Below are positions 28,694 to 37,975 of a stretch of DNA of 64,000 nt, one piece after another. The notes under the pieces were generated by a model that saw only the letters and a program-made list of their open reading frames with translations, was not told the DNA's origin and made no database searches. Position numbers and translations under genes: made by a program. How positions within the stretch are numbered: position 1 is the stretch's first letter; each line of letters opens with the position of its first letter. This stretch comes from an uncultured Prevotellaceae bacterium (lineage in GTDB: Bacteria > Bacteroidota > Bacteroidia > Bacteroidales > Bacteroidaceae): assembly GCA_946617675.1 (NCBI GenBank), contig CAMOKH010000097.1, positions 23,611-87,610 on the forward strand, read 5' to 3'.

Positions 28694-30931
28694 TTATGAA
28701 TTGAGAATTGAGAGATGAGAATTGAGAATTGATACAGTGACGTCGCCGCCCTCCTTGAGTCGGCCGAAGAGGATTTCGCGCATGAGCAGGGGCTTCAGCT
28801 GCTGACCGATGACGCGGTCCATCTCGCGTGCACCGTATTCGCGTGTAAAGCCCTGGTTGAGCAGATGGTCGAAGGCCTCGTCGGTCAGCGTCATCGTCAC
28901 CCCTCGGGCCGTCAGCTTCTGCTGCAGTTCGCCCAGCTTCTTGCGCAGGATGCGGGTGGCCATCGGGCGGTCCATGTCGTGGAAGACGACGGTGCCGCTG
29001 AGGCGGTTCAGGAACTCGGGCTTGAACGTCTTCTTCACCTGACTGAGCATGGCTTCGCCGCGCGACGTCGTCCCCTGGAAGCCGATGTTGGCCTGCGAGG
29101 CATACTGAGCACCGGCGTTCGAGGTCATGATGACCACAACGTTGCGGAAGTCGGCCCGCCGGCCCTTGTTGTCGGTCAGTCGGGCGTAGTCCATCACCTG
29201 CAGCAGGATGTTGTAGATGTCCTGGTGGGCCTTCTCAATCTCGTCAAGCAGCAGCACGCAGTTCGGCGTCTTGCGTATGGCGTCGGTCAGCAGTCCGCCG
29301 TCCTCGTAGCCCACGTATCCGGCGGGCGAGCCAATGAGCTTGGCCACGGTGTGCTTCTCGGTGTACTCGCTCATGTCGAAGCGCACCAGTTCGATGCCCA
29401 TCTCCTGTGCCAGCACGCGTGCCACCTCGGTCTTGCCCACACCGGTAGGTCCGACGAAGAGCAGGGCAGCCAGCGGCTTCTGGTCGTCGGTCAGTCCGGC
29501 CTTGGCCATCTGTACCGACTCCACCACCTGGCGCACGGCCTCGTCCTGGCCGTAGATGCGAGCCAGCAGTCGTTCGCTGAGCGTCTCGAGGGCGGCGTTG
29601 TCGTCCTGTCTCATGGCCAGTGCGTCCACCTTGCACGTCTTGGCCAGCGTGTCGGCGATGTGTGACTTTGTAACTAATTTAGAGTCTAAACTCTCCCCTC
29701 TGCACTCAAGAGCGGCTCCCGCCTCGTCGATGAGGTCGATGGCCTTGTCGGGCAGGAAGCGGTCGCTGATGTACTTGGCGCTGGCCTCCACGGCGTAGTC
29801 GAGGGCTTCGTCGTCGTAGACCACGCCGTGGAACTCCTCGTAGTGGGGCTTCAGCTGCCGCACGATGTTCTTCGTCTCGTCGATGGTCGGCTCGCCGATG
29901 TCAATCTGCAGGAAGCGGCGCACCAGTCCCTTCGAGCGTGCGAAGTGCCGGTTGTACTCCTCGTAGGTGGTCGAGCCGATGAATCGCGGGTTGCCGGCCT
30001 CGAGGTAGGGCTTCAGCATGTTCGAGGCGTCCATCGAGCTCTCGCCGGTGGCGCCGGCGCCGACGAGTGTGTGAATCTCGTCGATGTAGACGATGTTGTT
30101 CTGCGACTCCTGGCTGACGCCGTCCATGATGATCTTGATGCGGTTCTCGAAGTCGCCGCGGTACTGCGTGCCGGCTAGCAGCGTGCCCATGTCGAGCAGG
30201 TAGACGCGGCTGCCCTGCAGGCGCTGGGGCACGTTGCCACTCTTGATGCGGCTCACCAGCCCCCAGACGAGTGCCGTCTTGCCCACGCCCGGCTCGCCGA
30301 CGTGCAGCGGGTTGTTCTTCTCGCGGCGGCAGAGCACCTGAATGGTGCGCTCCAGCTCCTCGTCGCGGCCTATGAGCGGGTTGTGGCTCTCTACGTGGTC
30401 GTTCATGCAGGTGACGAGCCGTCGCCACGACTCTGGCTGTTCGGCGTCGTTGTCGTCGTCGAGCTGTCCGAACTCCTCGTCCAGGTGGTCGTCGAAGTCG
30501 ACGAAGTTGATGAGGTGGCTCATGAAGTGGCTCTCCTTGTCGCCGAGGGCGCTCTTCAGCAGGTAGCAGGCCCACGAGTCGTTCAGGCTGAGCAGCCCCG
30601 TCACGAGGTGTGGCGTGTCGAGTGCCGTCGCGCTGCTGTTGTTCACCTGCTGGCAGGCCGTCGCCAGCAGCTGCTGCATCTGGACCGAGAACGTCAAGGT
30701 GTAGTCATCGTCGCCGGGCACCGACTCTATGGCCGACAGCCTCTCCTCGACCTGCTCTTTGAGCTTCTCCGGTTGGTAGAAGATGTTCAGGGCCGAGTAG
30801 AAGTTGCCGTCGTTGATGAGGGCCAGCAGCAGGTGTTCGGGCATGACGAACTCATGGCGGTACTGCGCGCAGCATTGCATGGCGCTATTCAGCACCCTTG
30901 AGGTGCGCTCTGTCTGTTGGATGTCGGGCAT
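28694..30931 (-). CDS. clpA: ATP-dependent Clp protease ATP-binding subunit ClpA
   Basis: 745 residues. Clp N-terminal repeat domain (residues 1-145, [12 protein letters not shown]), first AAA+ module with GEPGVGKTA at about 213, second AAA+ module with GPTGVGKTE at about 492, and a C-terminal D2-small domain. The tripeptide IGF in QANIGFQG is in the position of the ClpP-docking loop, so it should work with ClpP (not in the window). It has no ClpB middle coiled-coil domain. The extreme C-terminus [11 protein letters not shown] is encoded by a 5 x 7-nt array and is unlikely to be ancestral. It lies between clpS (9-nt gap) and aat. Confidence 0.95.
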   Translation of the reverse strand: MPDIQQTERTSRVLNSAMQCCAQYRHEFVMPEHLLLALINDGNFYSALNIFYQPEKLKEQVEERLSAIESVPGDDDYTLTFSVQMQQLLATACQQVNNSSATALDTPHLVTGLLSLNDSWACYLLKSALGDKESHFMSHLINFVDFDDHLDEEFGQLDDDNDAEQPESWRRLVTCMNDHVESHNPLIGRDEELERTIQVLCRREKNNPLHVGEPGVGKTALVWGLVSRIKSGNVPQRLQGSRVYLLDMGTLLAGTQYRGDFENRIKIIMDGVSQESQNNIVYIDEIHTLVGAGATGESSMDASNMLKPYLEAGNPRFIGSTTYEEYNRHFARSKGLVRRFLQIDIGEPTIDETKNIVRQLKPHYEEFHGVVYDDEALDYAVEASAKYISDRFLPDKAIDLIDEAGAALECRGESLDSKLVTKSHIADTLAKTCKVDALAMRQDDNAALETLSERLLARIYGQDEAVRQVVESVQMAKAGLTDDQKPLAALLFVGPTGVGKTEVARVLAQEMGIELVRFDMSEYTEKHTVAKLIGSPAGYVGYEDGGLLTDAIRKTPNCVLLLDEIEKAHQDIYNILLQVMDYARLTDNKGRRADFRNVVVIMTSNAGAQYASQANIGFQGTTSRGEAMLSQVKKTFKPEFLNRLSGTVVFHDMDRPMATRILRKKLGELQQKLTARGVTMTLTDEAFDHLLNQGFTREYGAREMDRVIGQQLKPLLMREILFGRLKEGGDVTVSILNSHLSILNS
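28698..28732 (-). repeat. Heptanucleotide array forming the clpA 3' end
   Basis: GAATTGA x2, GAGATGA, GAATTGA x2: five 7-nt units coding the last 12 residues of ClpA and running up to the aat start. Confidence 0.85.
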
Positions 30932-30940
30932 GTCTGTGGT

Positions 30941-31243
30941 TTATTCGGGTTCGTAGGTCAGCCTCAGCGGGAAGTGCTCCTCGCGGGCCATGTGGGTAGC
31001 CTTCTGCACTTTCGACACGGCGACGTCGTAGCTGTAGATGCCCACCACGGCCTTGTCGGAGTGGTGTACCTGCAGCATCAGGGCCTCTGCCTCGGCTTCG
31101 GCTTTGAAAAACACGGTGACGAGCACCTTGACGACGAACTCCATCGACGTGAAGTCGTCGTTGTAGATGGTCACCTTGTAGCGTCGCGGCTCGCGCAGGT
31201 CGGTGCGCTGTCGTTCGCGTATGGCTGATTGTTCTTTTGGCAT
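30941..31243 (-). CDS. clpS: ATP-dependent Clp protease adaptor ClpS
   Basis: 100 residues starting MPKEQSAIRERQR (31243). The track start at 31282 lies upstream of the promoter box. ClpS fold motifs are clear: YKVTIYNDDFTSMEFVVKVL (N-degron pocket with the NDD and M), the helix with VHHSDKAVVGIYSYDVA, and PLRLTYEPE at the end. It binds N-terminal Leu/Phe/Tyr/Trp and delivers substrates to ClpA, whose gene follows after 9 nt. Confidence 0.95.
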   Translation of the reverse strand: MPKEQSAIRERQRTDLREPRRYKVTIYNDDFTSMEFVVKVLVTVFFKAEAEAEALMLQVHHSDKAVVGIYSYDVAVSKVQKATHMAREEHFPLRLTYEPE

Positions 31244-31251
31244 ACTGGCTG

Positions 31252-31259
31252 CAAAAGTA
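31252..31259 (-). promoter_or_regulatory. -7 box (TACTTTTG) for clpS-clpA-aat
   Basis: Minus-strand TACTTTTGCAGCC, 8 nt before the clpS start, giving an almost leaderless transcript. It abuts the T-tract of the terminator of the preceding gene. Confidence 0.65.
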
Positions 31260-31262
31260 CGC

Positions 31263-31294
31263 AAAAAAAGCCACACCTGCAAGAGGCGTGGCTT
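31263..31294 (-). terminator. Terminator of the OmpX-like gene
   Basis: Minus strand: AAGCCACGCC...GGTGTGGCTT stem followed by TTTTTTT, about 30 nt after the stop at 31325. Confidence 0.8.
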
Positions 31295-31324
31295 ATTTTA
31301 AGACGTTTTATACTTCTGCTGGGT

Positions 31325-31882
31325 TTAGAACGAGTAGTACAGTCCGAAGGTGATGTTGCTGGCATCGAGGCTCACGCCGAACTTGCTGATGTTGTTGTCG
31401 TCGCCGTCGGGGTTGAACAGGTCGTAGCCGATGAAGCCGATGTGCGAGACGAAGCTCACGTTGTCGGTCAGGTTGACGGCCAGACCCGGCTGGAATCCGA
31501 TAGCCAGCTCAGTCCAGTCAGCCTTCGAGGCCGAGGTGAAGCCGAGGCCACCGTCGACGAAGAAGTTCACGCGGCCGAGCTTCGAGAAGGTGTAGCGGGC
31601 GTAGGGAGCAATCGAGAAGGCACTCTCGCTGGGAACGTTGACGTTGCCGAACTTCACGCCGTTGAACTTGTCGCTCTGATAGCCAATCACGGTACCGATG
31701 GCCCACTCCTCGTTCAGGTTGTAGCCAATCTCGGGCATCAGCTTGAAGACGGTCTCGCTCTTGTCGCCGGCCAGCTTCTGGCTGCTCCATGCCTCGACGG
31801 CCACGCTACCACCAATGTAAACCTGAGCGTTCATGCTCATTGCTGCAAAAGCAGCGACCAAAGTCATAAAAATCTTTTTCAT
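31325..31882 (-). CDS. Outer-membrane beta-barrel protein, OmpX-like
   Basis: 185 residues with a signal peptide ending SMNAQ, alternating amphipathic strands (eight predicted by eye: VYIGGSVAVEAW, FKLMPEIGYNL, WAIGTVIGYQS and so on), and terminal Phe (FGLYYSF), the outer-membrane barrel C-terminal signature. It has its own promoter and terminator. The family includes small abundant porin-like barrels in Bacteroidota; ligand unknown. The intergenic 229 nt to the next gene (divergent) holds only promoters. Confidence 0.85.
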   Translation of the reverse strand: MKKIFMTLVAAFAAMSMNAQVYIGGSVAVEAWSSQKLAGDKSETVFKLMPEIGYNLNEEWAIGTVIGYQSDKFNGVKFGNVNVPSESAFSIAPYARYTFSKLGRVNFFVDGGLGFTSASKADWTELAIGFQPGLAVNLTDNVSFVSHIGFIGYDLFNPDGDDNNISKFGVSLDASNITFGLYYSF

Positions 31883-31943
31883 GTTCTTTTTCCTTTCTTT
31901 TCTTTAATGAGTTATTACCTTTGTTAGATTCTCTTATCGACTG

Positions 31944-31951
31944 CAAAGATA
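31944..31951 (-). promoter_or_regulatory. -7 box (TATCTTTG) for OmpX-like gene
   Basis: Minus-strand TATCTTTGCAGTCG, 61 nt ahead of the start; no -33 TTTG was found. Confidence 0.65.
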
Positions 31952-32078
31952 AGCATACTTTGCGGTTCGTTGTTCTTTTTTTGTGTTTTTTTATGTTTTG
32001 TGCGCGCTAACATGACTTATGTCAATTAAAAAGCTATAAAAGAGCGGCGCCGATTGGCCGAATGTCGGCAGAAAAGCG

Positions 32079-32086
32079 TATCTTTG
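32079..32086 (+). promoter_or_regulatory. -7 box (TATCTTTG) for PepC-like peptidase
   Basis: TATCTTTGCATA, 25 nt before the start at 32112; a TTGG 21 nt upstream (32054-32057) may be the -33 element. Confidence 0.7.
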
Positions 32087-32111
32087 CATATTCTATATAT
32101 AAAATGTACGT

Positions 32112-33515
32112 ATGAAAAGATTTCCGATGATAGCCATCTGTGTGATGGGAACGGTGGGCGCAGCGTTCGCCCAGACCAAGGACGGCGGGCTCTCCGCCAG
32201 TATGTTACACGACATTATCAAGGAGCAGAAGCAGATGCCCGTCAGTCAGGCGCTGGCCAACGCCGTGGCCGCCAATGCCATCGACGACCTGGCCAAGAGC
32301 CGCGACAATGCTGCCGCGCTCGACACCTACTTCAGCATAGAGACGCGCCGGCAGTCGATTACCGACCAGAAGTCGAGCGGCCGCTGCTGGATGTTCAGCG
32401 GCTTCAACGTGCTGCGCTCCAACTATATGCTGCAGCGCGACTCCGTGCAGCTGGAGCTGTCAGAGGCCTACCTCTTCTTCTACGACCAGTTAGAGAAGGC
32501 CAACCTCATGCTGCAGGGCTGCGCCGACACGGGCACGAAGCCCATCGACGACCAGCGCGTGCAGTTCTTCTTCCACTATCCCATCAGCGACGGCGGCACC
32601 TTCTGCGGCGTGGCCGACCTGAGCGAGAAGTACGGCCTGGTGCCCCGCGAGGTGATGCCCGAGTCGTTCTCGAGCGACAACACGTCGAAGGCCCGCCAGC
32701 TCGTGGCCTCCAAGCTGCGCGAGTATGGTCTGCAGCTGCGCGACATGGTGCAGAAGGGAAAGAGCCAGTCGGCCGTCAACAAGGCCAAGGTGCGCATGCT
32801 GGCACAGATTTACCACATGCTCGAGATGACCATCGGCCAGCCGCCCCAGAAGTTTACCTATGCCTTCAAGACCCGCGACGGCCGCGCCGCAGGGCCTGCC
32901 CGCGAGTACACGCCCCAGCAGTTCTACCAGGAGGTGGTGGGCGGTCCGCTCAACGGCACGTTCATCATGGCCATGAACGACCCGCGCCGTCCTTACTACA
33001 AGACCTACGAGGTGGAGCTGGACCGCCACACCTACGACGGTCATAACTGGCGCTACGTCAACCTGCCGATGGACGACATCGAGCAGATGGCCATTGCCTC
33101 GCTGCGCGACGGCCGCAAGCTCTACTCGAGCTACGACGTGGGCAAGCAGCTCGACCGCAAGCGTGGCTTTGCCGACACGGGCAACTTCGACTACGCCTCG
33201 CTCTTCGGCACTACCTTCGGCATGGACAAGGCGCAGCGCATCTCGACCTTCGACAGCGGCTCTACCCACGCCATGACGCTCTGTGCCGTCGACCTCGACG
33301 CCAGCGGCAAGGCCACGAAGTGGAAGGTTGAGAACTCATGGGGTGCCGACTGGGGCCAGAAGGGCTGTCTCATCATGACCGACCGCTGGCTGCGCGAATA
33401 CCTGTTCCGCCTGGTGGTCGACAAGAAGTATGTGCCCGAGAAAATCCTGAAGGCCGCCGAGCAGGAGCCTATCATGGTAATGCCCGAGGATCCGCTCTTC
33501 CTGCCCGACGAGTAG
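32112..33515 (+). CDS. C1-family aminopeptidase C / bleomycin-hydrolase-like cysteine peptidase, secreted
   Basis: 467 residues. Signal peptide MKRFPMIAICVMGTVGAAFAQ, then a papain-fold C1B peptidase: catalytic Cys in SSGRCWMFSG at about 95, His in STHAMTLCAVD at about 385, Asn in VENSWGADWG at about 405. The signal peptide is unusual for cytosolic PepC but common in the Bacteroidota branch, placing it in the periplasm or outside. It is not in an operon. It converges on copA across an inverted repeat. Confidence 0.92.
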   Translation: MKRFPMIAICVMGTVGAAFAQTKDGGLSASMLHDIIKEQKQMPVSQALANAVAANAIDDLAKSRDNAAALDTYFSIETRRQSITDQKSSGRCWMFSGFNVLRSNYMLQRDSVQLELSEAYLFFYDQLEKANLMLQGCADTGTKPIDDQRVQFFFHYPISDGGTFCGVADLSEKYGLVPREVMPESFSSDNTSKARQLVASKLREYGLQLRDMVQKGKSQSAVNKAKVRMLAQIYHMLEMTIGQPPQKFTYAFKTRDGRAAGPAREYTPQQFYQEVVGGPLNGTFIMAMNDPRRPYYKTYEVELDRHTYDGHNWRYVNLPMDDIEQMAIASLRDGRKLYSSYDVGKQLDRKRGFADTGNFDYASLFGTTFGMDKAQRISTFDSGSTHAMTLCAVDLDASGKATKWKVENSWGADWGQKGCLIMTDRWLREYLFRLVVDKKYVPEKILKAAEQEPIMVMPEDPLFLPDE

Positions 33516-33527
33516 TCCTTTTCTGAA

Positions 33528-33640
33528 GACTACGAATTTCACGAATTATACTTATTTTTTTATAAGGAGTTTAGGAGTTTAGGAGTTTTGAAGACTCCTA
33601 AACTCCCAATAAATTCGTAAAATTCGTGAAATTCGTAGTC
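33528..33640. terminator. GAATTATACGAATT-family inverted repeat between convergent genes, copy B
   Basis: Outer arms GACTACGAATTTCACGAATT (from 33528) and AATTCGTGAAATTCGTAGTC (to 33640) are complementary. Nested inside is a second hairpin of (TTAGGAG)-type repeats, GGAGTTTAGGAGTT...GACTCCTAAACTCC. The right arm touches the copA stop codon. Probably a bidirectional terminator. Confidence 0.7.
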
Positions 33641-35595
33641 TACTTCAGCTTCAGCCTCAGGCTGTTGAGCACGACGCTGACGCTCGAGAAAGCCATCAGG
33701 GCCGAGGCCCACATGGGCGTTATCTGCCACTCGTAGCCTAAGAGGTAGGGTAGGCCGGCGGCCAGCGGTATGCAGACGACGTTGTAGACGAACGCCCAGA
33801 ACAGGTTCTGGCGGATCATGCCCACCGTGCTGCGCGACAGCGTGACGGCGTCAGCCAGGCGGCGCAGGTCGGTGCCCATCAGCGTCACCTGGGCCACCTC
33901 CATAGCCACGTCGGTGCCCTTGCCCATGGCAATGCTGACGTCGGCGGCAGCCAGCGCCTGCGAGTCGTTGATGCCGTCGCCCACCATAGCCACGTGGCGC
34001 CCCTCCTGTTGCAGCCGCCTGACGAGGTTCTCCTTGTCCTGGGGCAGCACTTCAGCGTCGTAGTGGTCGATGTGAGCCTCGCGTGCCACCTGGGCCACGC
34101 GCTCCTCGCGGTCGCCACTGATCATGTAGACCTCGATGCCCCGGGCCTTCAGGGCGTCCATGGCCTCAGGGGCGTGGGGCTTTATGTGCTCAGTGGTGCC
34201 ATCGGTCTGGGTGATGGTGCCCGTCTTGTCGACCACCATGGCGTCGACCAGCCGCAGCTGTTCCAGTGCGGTGGCATCCTTGATGAGTATGTTCTTCTCG
34301 GCAGCCTTGCCGATGCCCACCATGAGGGCTGTAGGCGTGGCCAGCCCCATGGCACAGGGACAGGCGATGACCAGCACCGAGACGGCCGACAGCACGGCCT
34401 CGGGCAGGTGCTCGGTGCCGCCGATGGCGAGCCAGAGCACGAACGTCAGCACGCTGATGGCAATGACCGTCGGCACGAAGACGAGGGCTATGCGGTCAAC
34501 CACGCGCTGCACGGGAGCCTTCGAGCCCTGCGCCTCCTGCACCATGCGTATGATGCCGGCCAGCACCGTCTGCTGGCCTACCTCGGTGGCGCGGAAGAGG
34601 AAAGCCCCGGAGCCGCTGCTGGGAGGGGTGGCTTGTGGCGGGGCGACGGCGATGGTGCCGGCCAGGACGCGGTCGCCGGGGCGCTTCGCTACGGGGGCGG
34701 GCTCGCCGGTGATCATCGACTCGTCGATGTGGGCGACGAAATCGCCCACCGCACTGGCCGAGGCGGGGGCGGCGCCCACCACGATGCCGTCGACGGGGGC
34801 CTTCTCGCCGGGCCTCACCTCGATGATGTCGCCCGGCTGAAGGGCTGCCACCGGCACCTCGACCGTTGTGTTGCCCTCAGCGCCGTCCCCCTTTCCTACG
34901 GGGCCGGAGCTGCTTACCCGCGCCGTCTTGGGCTGCAGCCCCATCAAGGCGCGAATGGCCGATGCGGTGCCGTGCTTGGCGCGCTCCTCTAAGAGGCGGC
35001 CTGTCAGCACGAAGGTGATGATCATGACCGAGGCGTCGAAGTAGGTGTGCCACGCTATGCCGCGGCTGCCCCAGACGGCGTCGCCCCAGAACGTGTTGAA
35101 CGTGCTGAAGCCGAACGACACGGCCGTCGAGAGGGCCACCAGCGTGTCCATGTTGGCCGAGCCGTGCAGCAGTTGCTGCCAGGCCGAGCGGTAGAACTGC
35201 CATCCGCAGTAGACGATGTTCAGCAGGGCAATGATGAGGCACACCTGGTTGGTCGTGTCGCGCGTACCTATATTTATCAGGCCCATCGAGACGGCCATCA
35301 CCAGCAGGGCGAAGCCCCACGAGAGCACCACCTTGCGGCGCAGCGTCGTGAGGGCCTGCTGCTCGATGGCCTCCACGTTGCGGTCTTGCTCGATGACCAT
35401 GTCGTAGCCTATCTTGCCGATCTCGTCCTTCATCTGCTCGAGCGTGATGCGGCTTTCGTCGTAGTCTACTAAAGCAGTTCGCGTCGGCAGGCTGACGCTT
35501 GCCGACGTGATACCTTCGAGTGAGTTCAGTTTCTGTTCGACGCGCGCCGAGCATCCGGCGCACATCATGCCGAGAACGGCTATCTGCTTCTTCAT
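33640..35595 (-). CDS. copA: Copper-exporting P-type ATPase
   Basis: 651 residues. One N-terminal heavy-metal domain (GMMCAGCSARVEQ, CxxC at about 11-14), membrane helices, ion-binding CPC motif (VIACPCAMGLATPTAL), phosphorylation site DKTGTITQTDG at about 455, HP-locus region and GDGINDSQALAAADVSIAMG near the end. It exports Cu(I) to the periplasm. Two low-complexity insertions are visible, SSSGPVGKGDGAEG (about 225-240) and PPQATPPSSGSG (about 320-332), neither expected in the family and both coded by GC-rich repeat-like DNA. The start overlaps the GH43 stop by ATGA, an odd functional pairing. Confidence 0.93.
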   Translation of the reverse strand: MKKQIAVLGMMCAGCSARVEQKLNSLEGITSASVSLPTRTALVDYDESRITLEQMKDEIGKIGYDMVIEQDRNVEAIEQQALTTLRRKVVLSWGFALLVMAVSMGLINIGTRDTTNQVCLIIALLNIVYCGWQFYRSAWQQLLHGSANMDTLVALSTAVSFGFSTFNTFWGDAVWGSRGIAWHTYFDASVMIITFVLTGRLLEERAKHGTASAIRALMGLQPKTARVSSSGPVGKGDGAEGNTTVEVPVAALQPGDIIEVRPGEKAPVDGIVVGAAPASASAVGDFVAHIDESMITGEPAPVAKRPGDRVLAGTIAVAPPQATPPSSGSGAFLFRATEVGQQTVLAGIIRMVQEAQGSKAPVQRVVDRIALVFVPTVIAISVLTFVLWLAIGGTEHLPEAVLSAVSVLVIACPCAMGLATPTALMVGIGKAAEKNILIKDATALEQLRLVDAMVVDKTGTITQTDGTTEHIKPHAPEAMDALKARGIEVYMISGDREERVAQVAREAHIDHYDAEVLPQDKENLVRRLQQEGRHVAMVGDGINDSQALAAADVSIAMGKGTDVAMEVAQVTLMGTDLRRLADAVTLSRSTVGMIRQNLFWAFVYNVVCIPLAAGLPYLLGYEWQITPMWASALMAFSSVSVVLNSLRLKLK

Positions 35596-37577
35596 TTCTT
35601 CTTTTTCGTGTTTAGCGGGGCAGGGCCGTCGGCCGTCGGCGTGACGGGCACGATGCGCCCCTCGCGGTCGAAGGTCATGCGGTCTATGCACACCTCGCGG
35701 TGGATGCCCGGCTCGTGGTTAATGAAGTTACGGTTTATGCGGTGGTAGACGATGTACCACTCGTCGCGGCCGGGAATCTGCAGTACGCTGTTGTGGGCCG
35801 TGCCGTAGATGTGCTGCTCGGGTCGCTGCTCAATGACGCGGTAGCTCTCGGGGTCGATGCTGATGGGGCCGAGCGGCGACGTCGACGTGCCGTAGCAGAC
35901 GTGGTAGTTGGGCGAGCCCGTGTCGTCGACGCTCCAGAGGAAGTAGTACTTGCCGCCCCGGTAGAAGACGTAGGCTCCCTCGCGCAGGGCCCACGTCTGC
36001 AGCGTGCCGCCCTTTGGCGTCAGGTTCACCGTCGTCTCCTTCTTGATTGAGCGCAGGTCGTCGTTAAGCTCGGCGCCGGCCATGAAGCCGTTGCCCCAGT
36101 AGAGGTAGTACTTGCCCGACTTCGGGTCGCGGAACACGTCGACGTCGATGGCCTGTCCGCCGCCCACGCCCTCGGGGCGGTCGGCGTCGGTGACGATCGG
36201 TGCGCCGCTGTCAACGAACGGTCCCGTCGGCGAGTCGCTTATGGCCACGCCTATCTCCTTGCGGTTGGTCTTCGGGTTGTGTGCCGAGAAGTAGAAGTAG
36301 TACTTGTAGCCGCCCTTCTCCTTACGCTCGATGATGGCCGGTGCCCAGGCGTTGCCCGTAGCCCAGCTTACCTGGTCGCCCTTGACGTCGAGCATCTTGC
36401 CCTCGTCCTTCCAGTCGATGAGGTTCGTGCTCGAGAAGACGCTGAAGTCGTGGCCGCCCCAGCCGGGCGTGCCGTCGGTGGTCGAGTAGATGTAGTACTG
36501 CTTCGTCTTCTGCGAGTAGAGCACCTCGGGGTCGGCGTGGAATCCGCTCAGAATGGGCTGGCGGTGGTTGGGAAAGGCCTTGAGTAGGCGCTCCTTCTCG
36601 GCCCGCGTGATGGGGATGATGGTGCCGTGGCGCGGCGTGAACTTGCCCTTGAGGGCGGTGTTGCGCTCAAACTTGAACGTCTTCAGGTCCTTTGAGCTGC
36701 AGAACTGGTAGTGGCCGCTGCCGTAGCAGTCGTACATGATGATCCACGACTGCCCGTCGATGGCTCGGCAGACGCCTACGCCCTCTACGGCCTCCTTCGT
36801 CTGCTCGACGTTGCCCGGCAGCATCTGCCACTTGTCGGTCAGCTGCTTGGCCACGGCCTGATAGATGCCGCGCCCCGACTCCTGCTTATAGAAGAGGTGG
36901 TAGAGCTGGTCGTCGGGGTTGAAGACGATGTCGCCGTCGATGGTGGCATTGCCGGCGTCGAAGAGCCACTGCGGCTCGCCCTCGAGGTCGGTGAAGTCGC
37001 TGTTGGCATACTGGTAGTAAATCTTGTCGTACGAGCCGGGGTCGCTCGTGCGCAGCGAGTAGAACACCATGTACTTGCCGGCCTTGTGGTCGTAGATGGT
37101 CTCGGGAGCCCAGACGCGGATGACGTTCTTCCACGTCTTCGTGTAGCGGGTGGGGAAGTTCACCGTCGAGTGCTGCCAGTTGATGAGGTCGGTCGACCGT
37201 AGCAGCACCATGCCGCGATTGCTCGACCAGCCCAGCGAGGAGCGCATGTCGGTGACGACCATGTAGAACGTCTTGCCGTCCTCGCCGCGCAGGATGTGCG
37301 GGTCGCGGACACACTGCGTCAGGGCTATCGTGTCGCTCTCGATGACGGGTGCCCCGTCGTTCAGCGGTGTGTAGTTATAGCCGTCGTCCGAGAGTGCGTA
37401 GCATATCTGCTCGTCGCGCGGGTCGTTGCTGTTGAAGTAGGTGAAGAGGTAGGCCACCATCTCGTTCGGGTCCTTGGGCTGCTCCTGTGGGGCGGCCGTC
37501 TTCTTCTTGGCGGCCAGCGAGGGGGCCGCCGCCACTGCCATCAGCAGTGCGGTCAGTAGGGTTTTGCTTCTGTTCAT
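35592..37577 (-). CDS. Tandem GH43 family glycosidase, secreted
   Basis: 661 residues from MNRSKTLLTALLMAVAAAPSLAA (signal peptide); an alternative in-frame ATG lies at 37586. Two five-bladed-propeller GH43-like units follow. The first (about 35-335) has VRDPHILR, WAPETIYD and DGDIVFNP; the second (about 340-650) has GFHADPEVLY at about 345 with the general-base Asp, AWAPAIIE and YGTAHNSV near 592. GH43 enzymes act on arabinose- or xylose-containing plant glycans; two domains suggest dual specificity, which is inference. It is followed directly by copA (ATGA). No transport or SusCD genes are adjacent. Confidence 0.85.
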   Translation of the reverse strand: MNRSKTLLTALLMAVAAAPSLAAKKKTAAPQEQPKDPNEMVAYLFTYFNSNDPRDEQICYALSDDGYNYTPLNDGAPVIESDTIALTQCVRDPHILRGEDGKTFYMVVTDMRSSLGWSSNRGMVLLRSTDLINWQHSTVNFPTRYTKTWKNVIRVWAPETIYDHKAGKYMVFYSLRTSDPGSYDKIYYQYANSDFTDLEGEPQWLFDAGNATIDGDIVFNPDDQLYHLFYKQESGRGIYQAVAKQLTDKWQMLPGNVEQTKEAVEGVGVCRAIDGQSWIIMYDCYGSGHYQFCSSKDLKTFKFERNTALKGKFTPRHGTIIPITRAEKERLLKAFPNHRQPILSGFHADPEVLYSQKTKQYYIYSTTDGTPGWGGHDFSVFSSTNLIDWKDEGKMLDVKGDQVSWATGNAWAPAIIERKEKGGYKYYFYFSAHNPKTNRKEIGVAISDSPTGPFVDSGAPIVTDADRPEGVGGGQAIDVDVFRDPKSGKYYLYWGNGFMAGAELNDDLRSIKKETTVNLTPKGGTLQTWALREGAYVFYRGGKYYFLWSVDDTGSPNYHVCYGTSTSPLGPISIDPESYRVIEQRPEQHIYGTAHNSVLQIPGRDEWYIVYHRINRNFINHEPGIHREVCIDRMTFDREGRIVPVTPTADGPAPLNTKKKK

Positions 37578-37624
37578 AGTTATCATTGCTTTACGTTTTG
37601 TTGTGCTTGTTCCGTTACGGTGTG

Positions 37625-37632
37625 CAAAGATA
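37625..37632 (-). promoter_or_regulatory. -7 box (TATCTTTG) for GH43-copA
   Basis: Minus-strand TATCTTTGCACACC, 47 nt before the GH43 start; an ATTG at about the -33 position is a weak match. Confidence 0.65.
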
Positions 37633-37699
37633 CAACAAAAAAACGTAACCCGCAATCCTTCCCGTCTTTTTTTCGCGCGAAAAATAACGTGCCGAAAGC

Positions 37700-37730
37700 T
37701 TTGCGCTTTCGCCTTTTATTCGTATCTTTG
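37700..37730 (+). promoter_or_regulatory. Promoter for toxin-antitoxin module
   Basis: TTTG (37700-37703), 19-nt spacer, TATCTTTG (37723-37730); exact consensus. The start codon is 32 nt downstream. Confidence 0.85.
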
Positions 37731-37762
37731 CAGCCGAAACGTTTCATCTAATTAATACGCTT

Positions 37763-37975
37763 ATGTGTACAGTAACATTAGAGTATGATCATAACAGTGC
37801 TTTGGCGCGGCGCAAGCTCGCTGCGTTGCTGGCTACAGGGCTTTTCCTAAAGGTTGATGAGAAACCGCAAGAGCCTACACCCGATGAGGCGGAGGCTCAC
37901 CGTAAGTGCAGAGAGGAGTTTCTCTACGCGTCAAAGATAATGTCTGCTAAAGCCTTTGCCCGCCATCTGAAATGA
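37763..37975 (+). CDS. Putative antitoxin of a PemK/MazF-type module
   Basis: 70 residues: MCTVTLEYDHNSALARRKLAALLATG... A short N-terminal strand (TVTLEYD) is followed by helices, then an acidic/proline linker (KPQEPTPDEAEAH) and a C-terminal helix with basic end. The layout (DNA-binding/structural N-part plus flexible neutralising tail) and its 4-nt overlap with a PemK-like ORF suggest an antitoxin. I do not recognise a named antitoxin family. Codon use is more AT-rich than the flanks, consistent with a mobile module. Confidence 0.65.
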   Translation: MCTVTLEYDHNSALARRKLAALLATGLFLKVDEKPQEPTPDEAEAHRKCREEFLYASKIMSAKAFARHLK

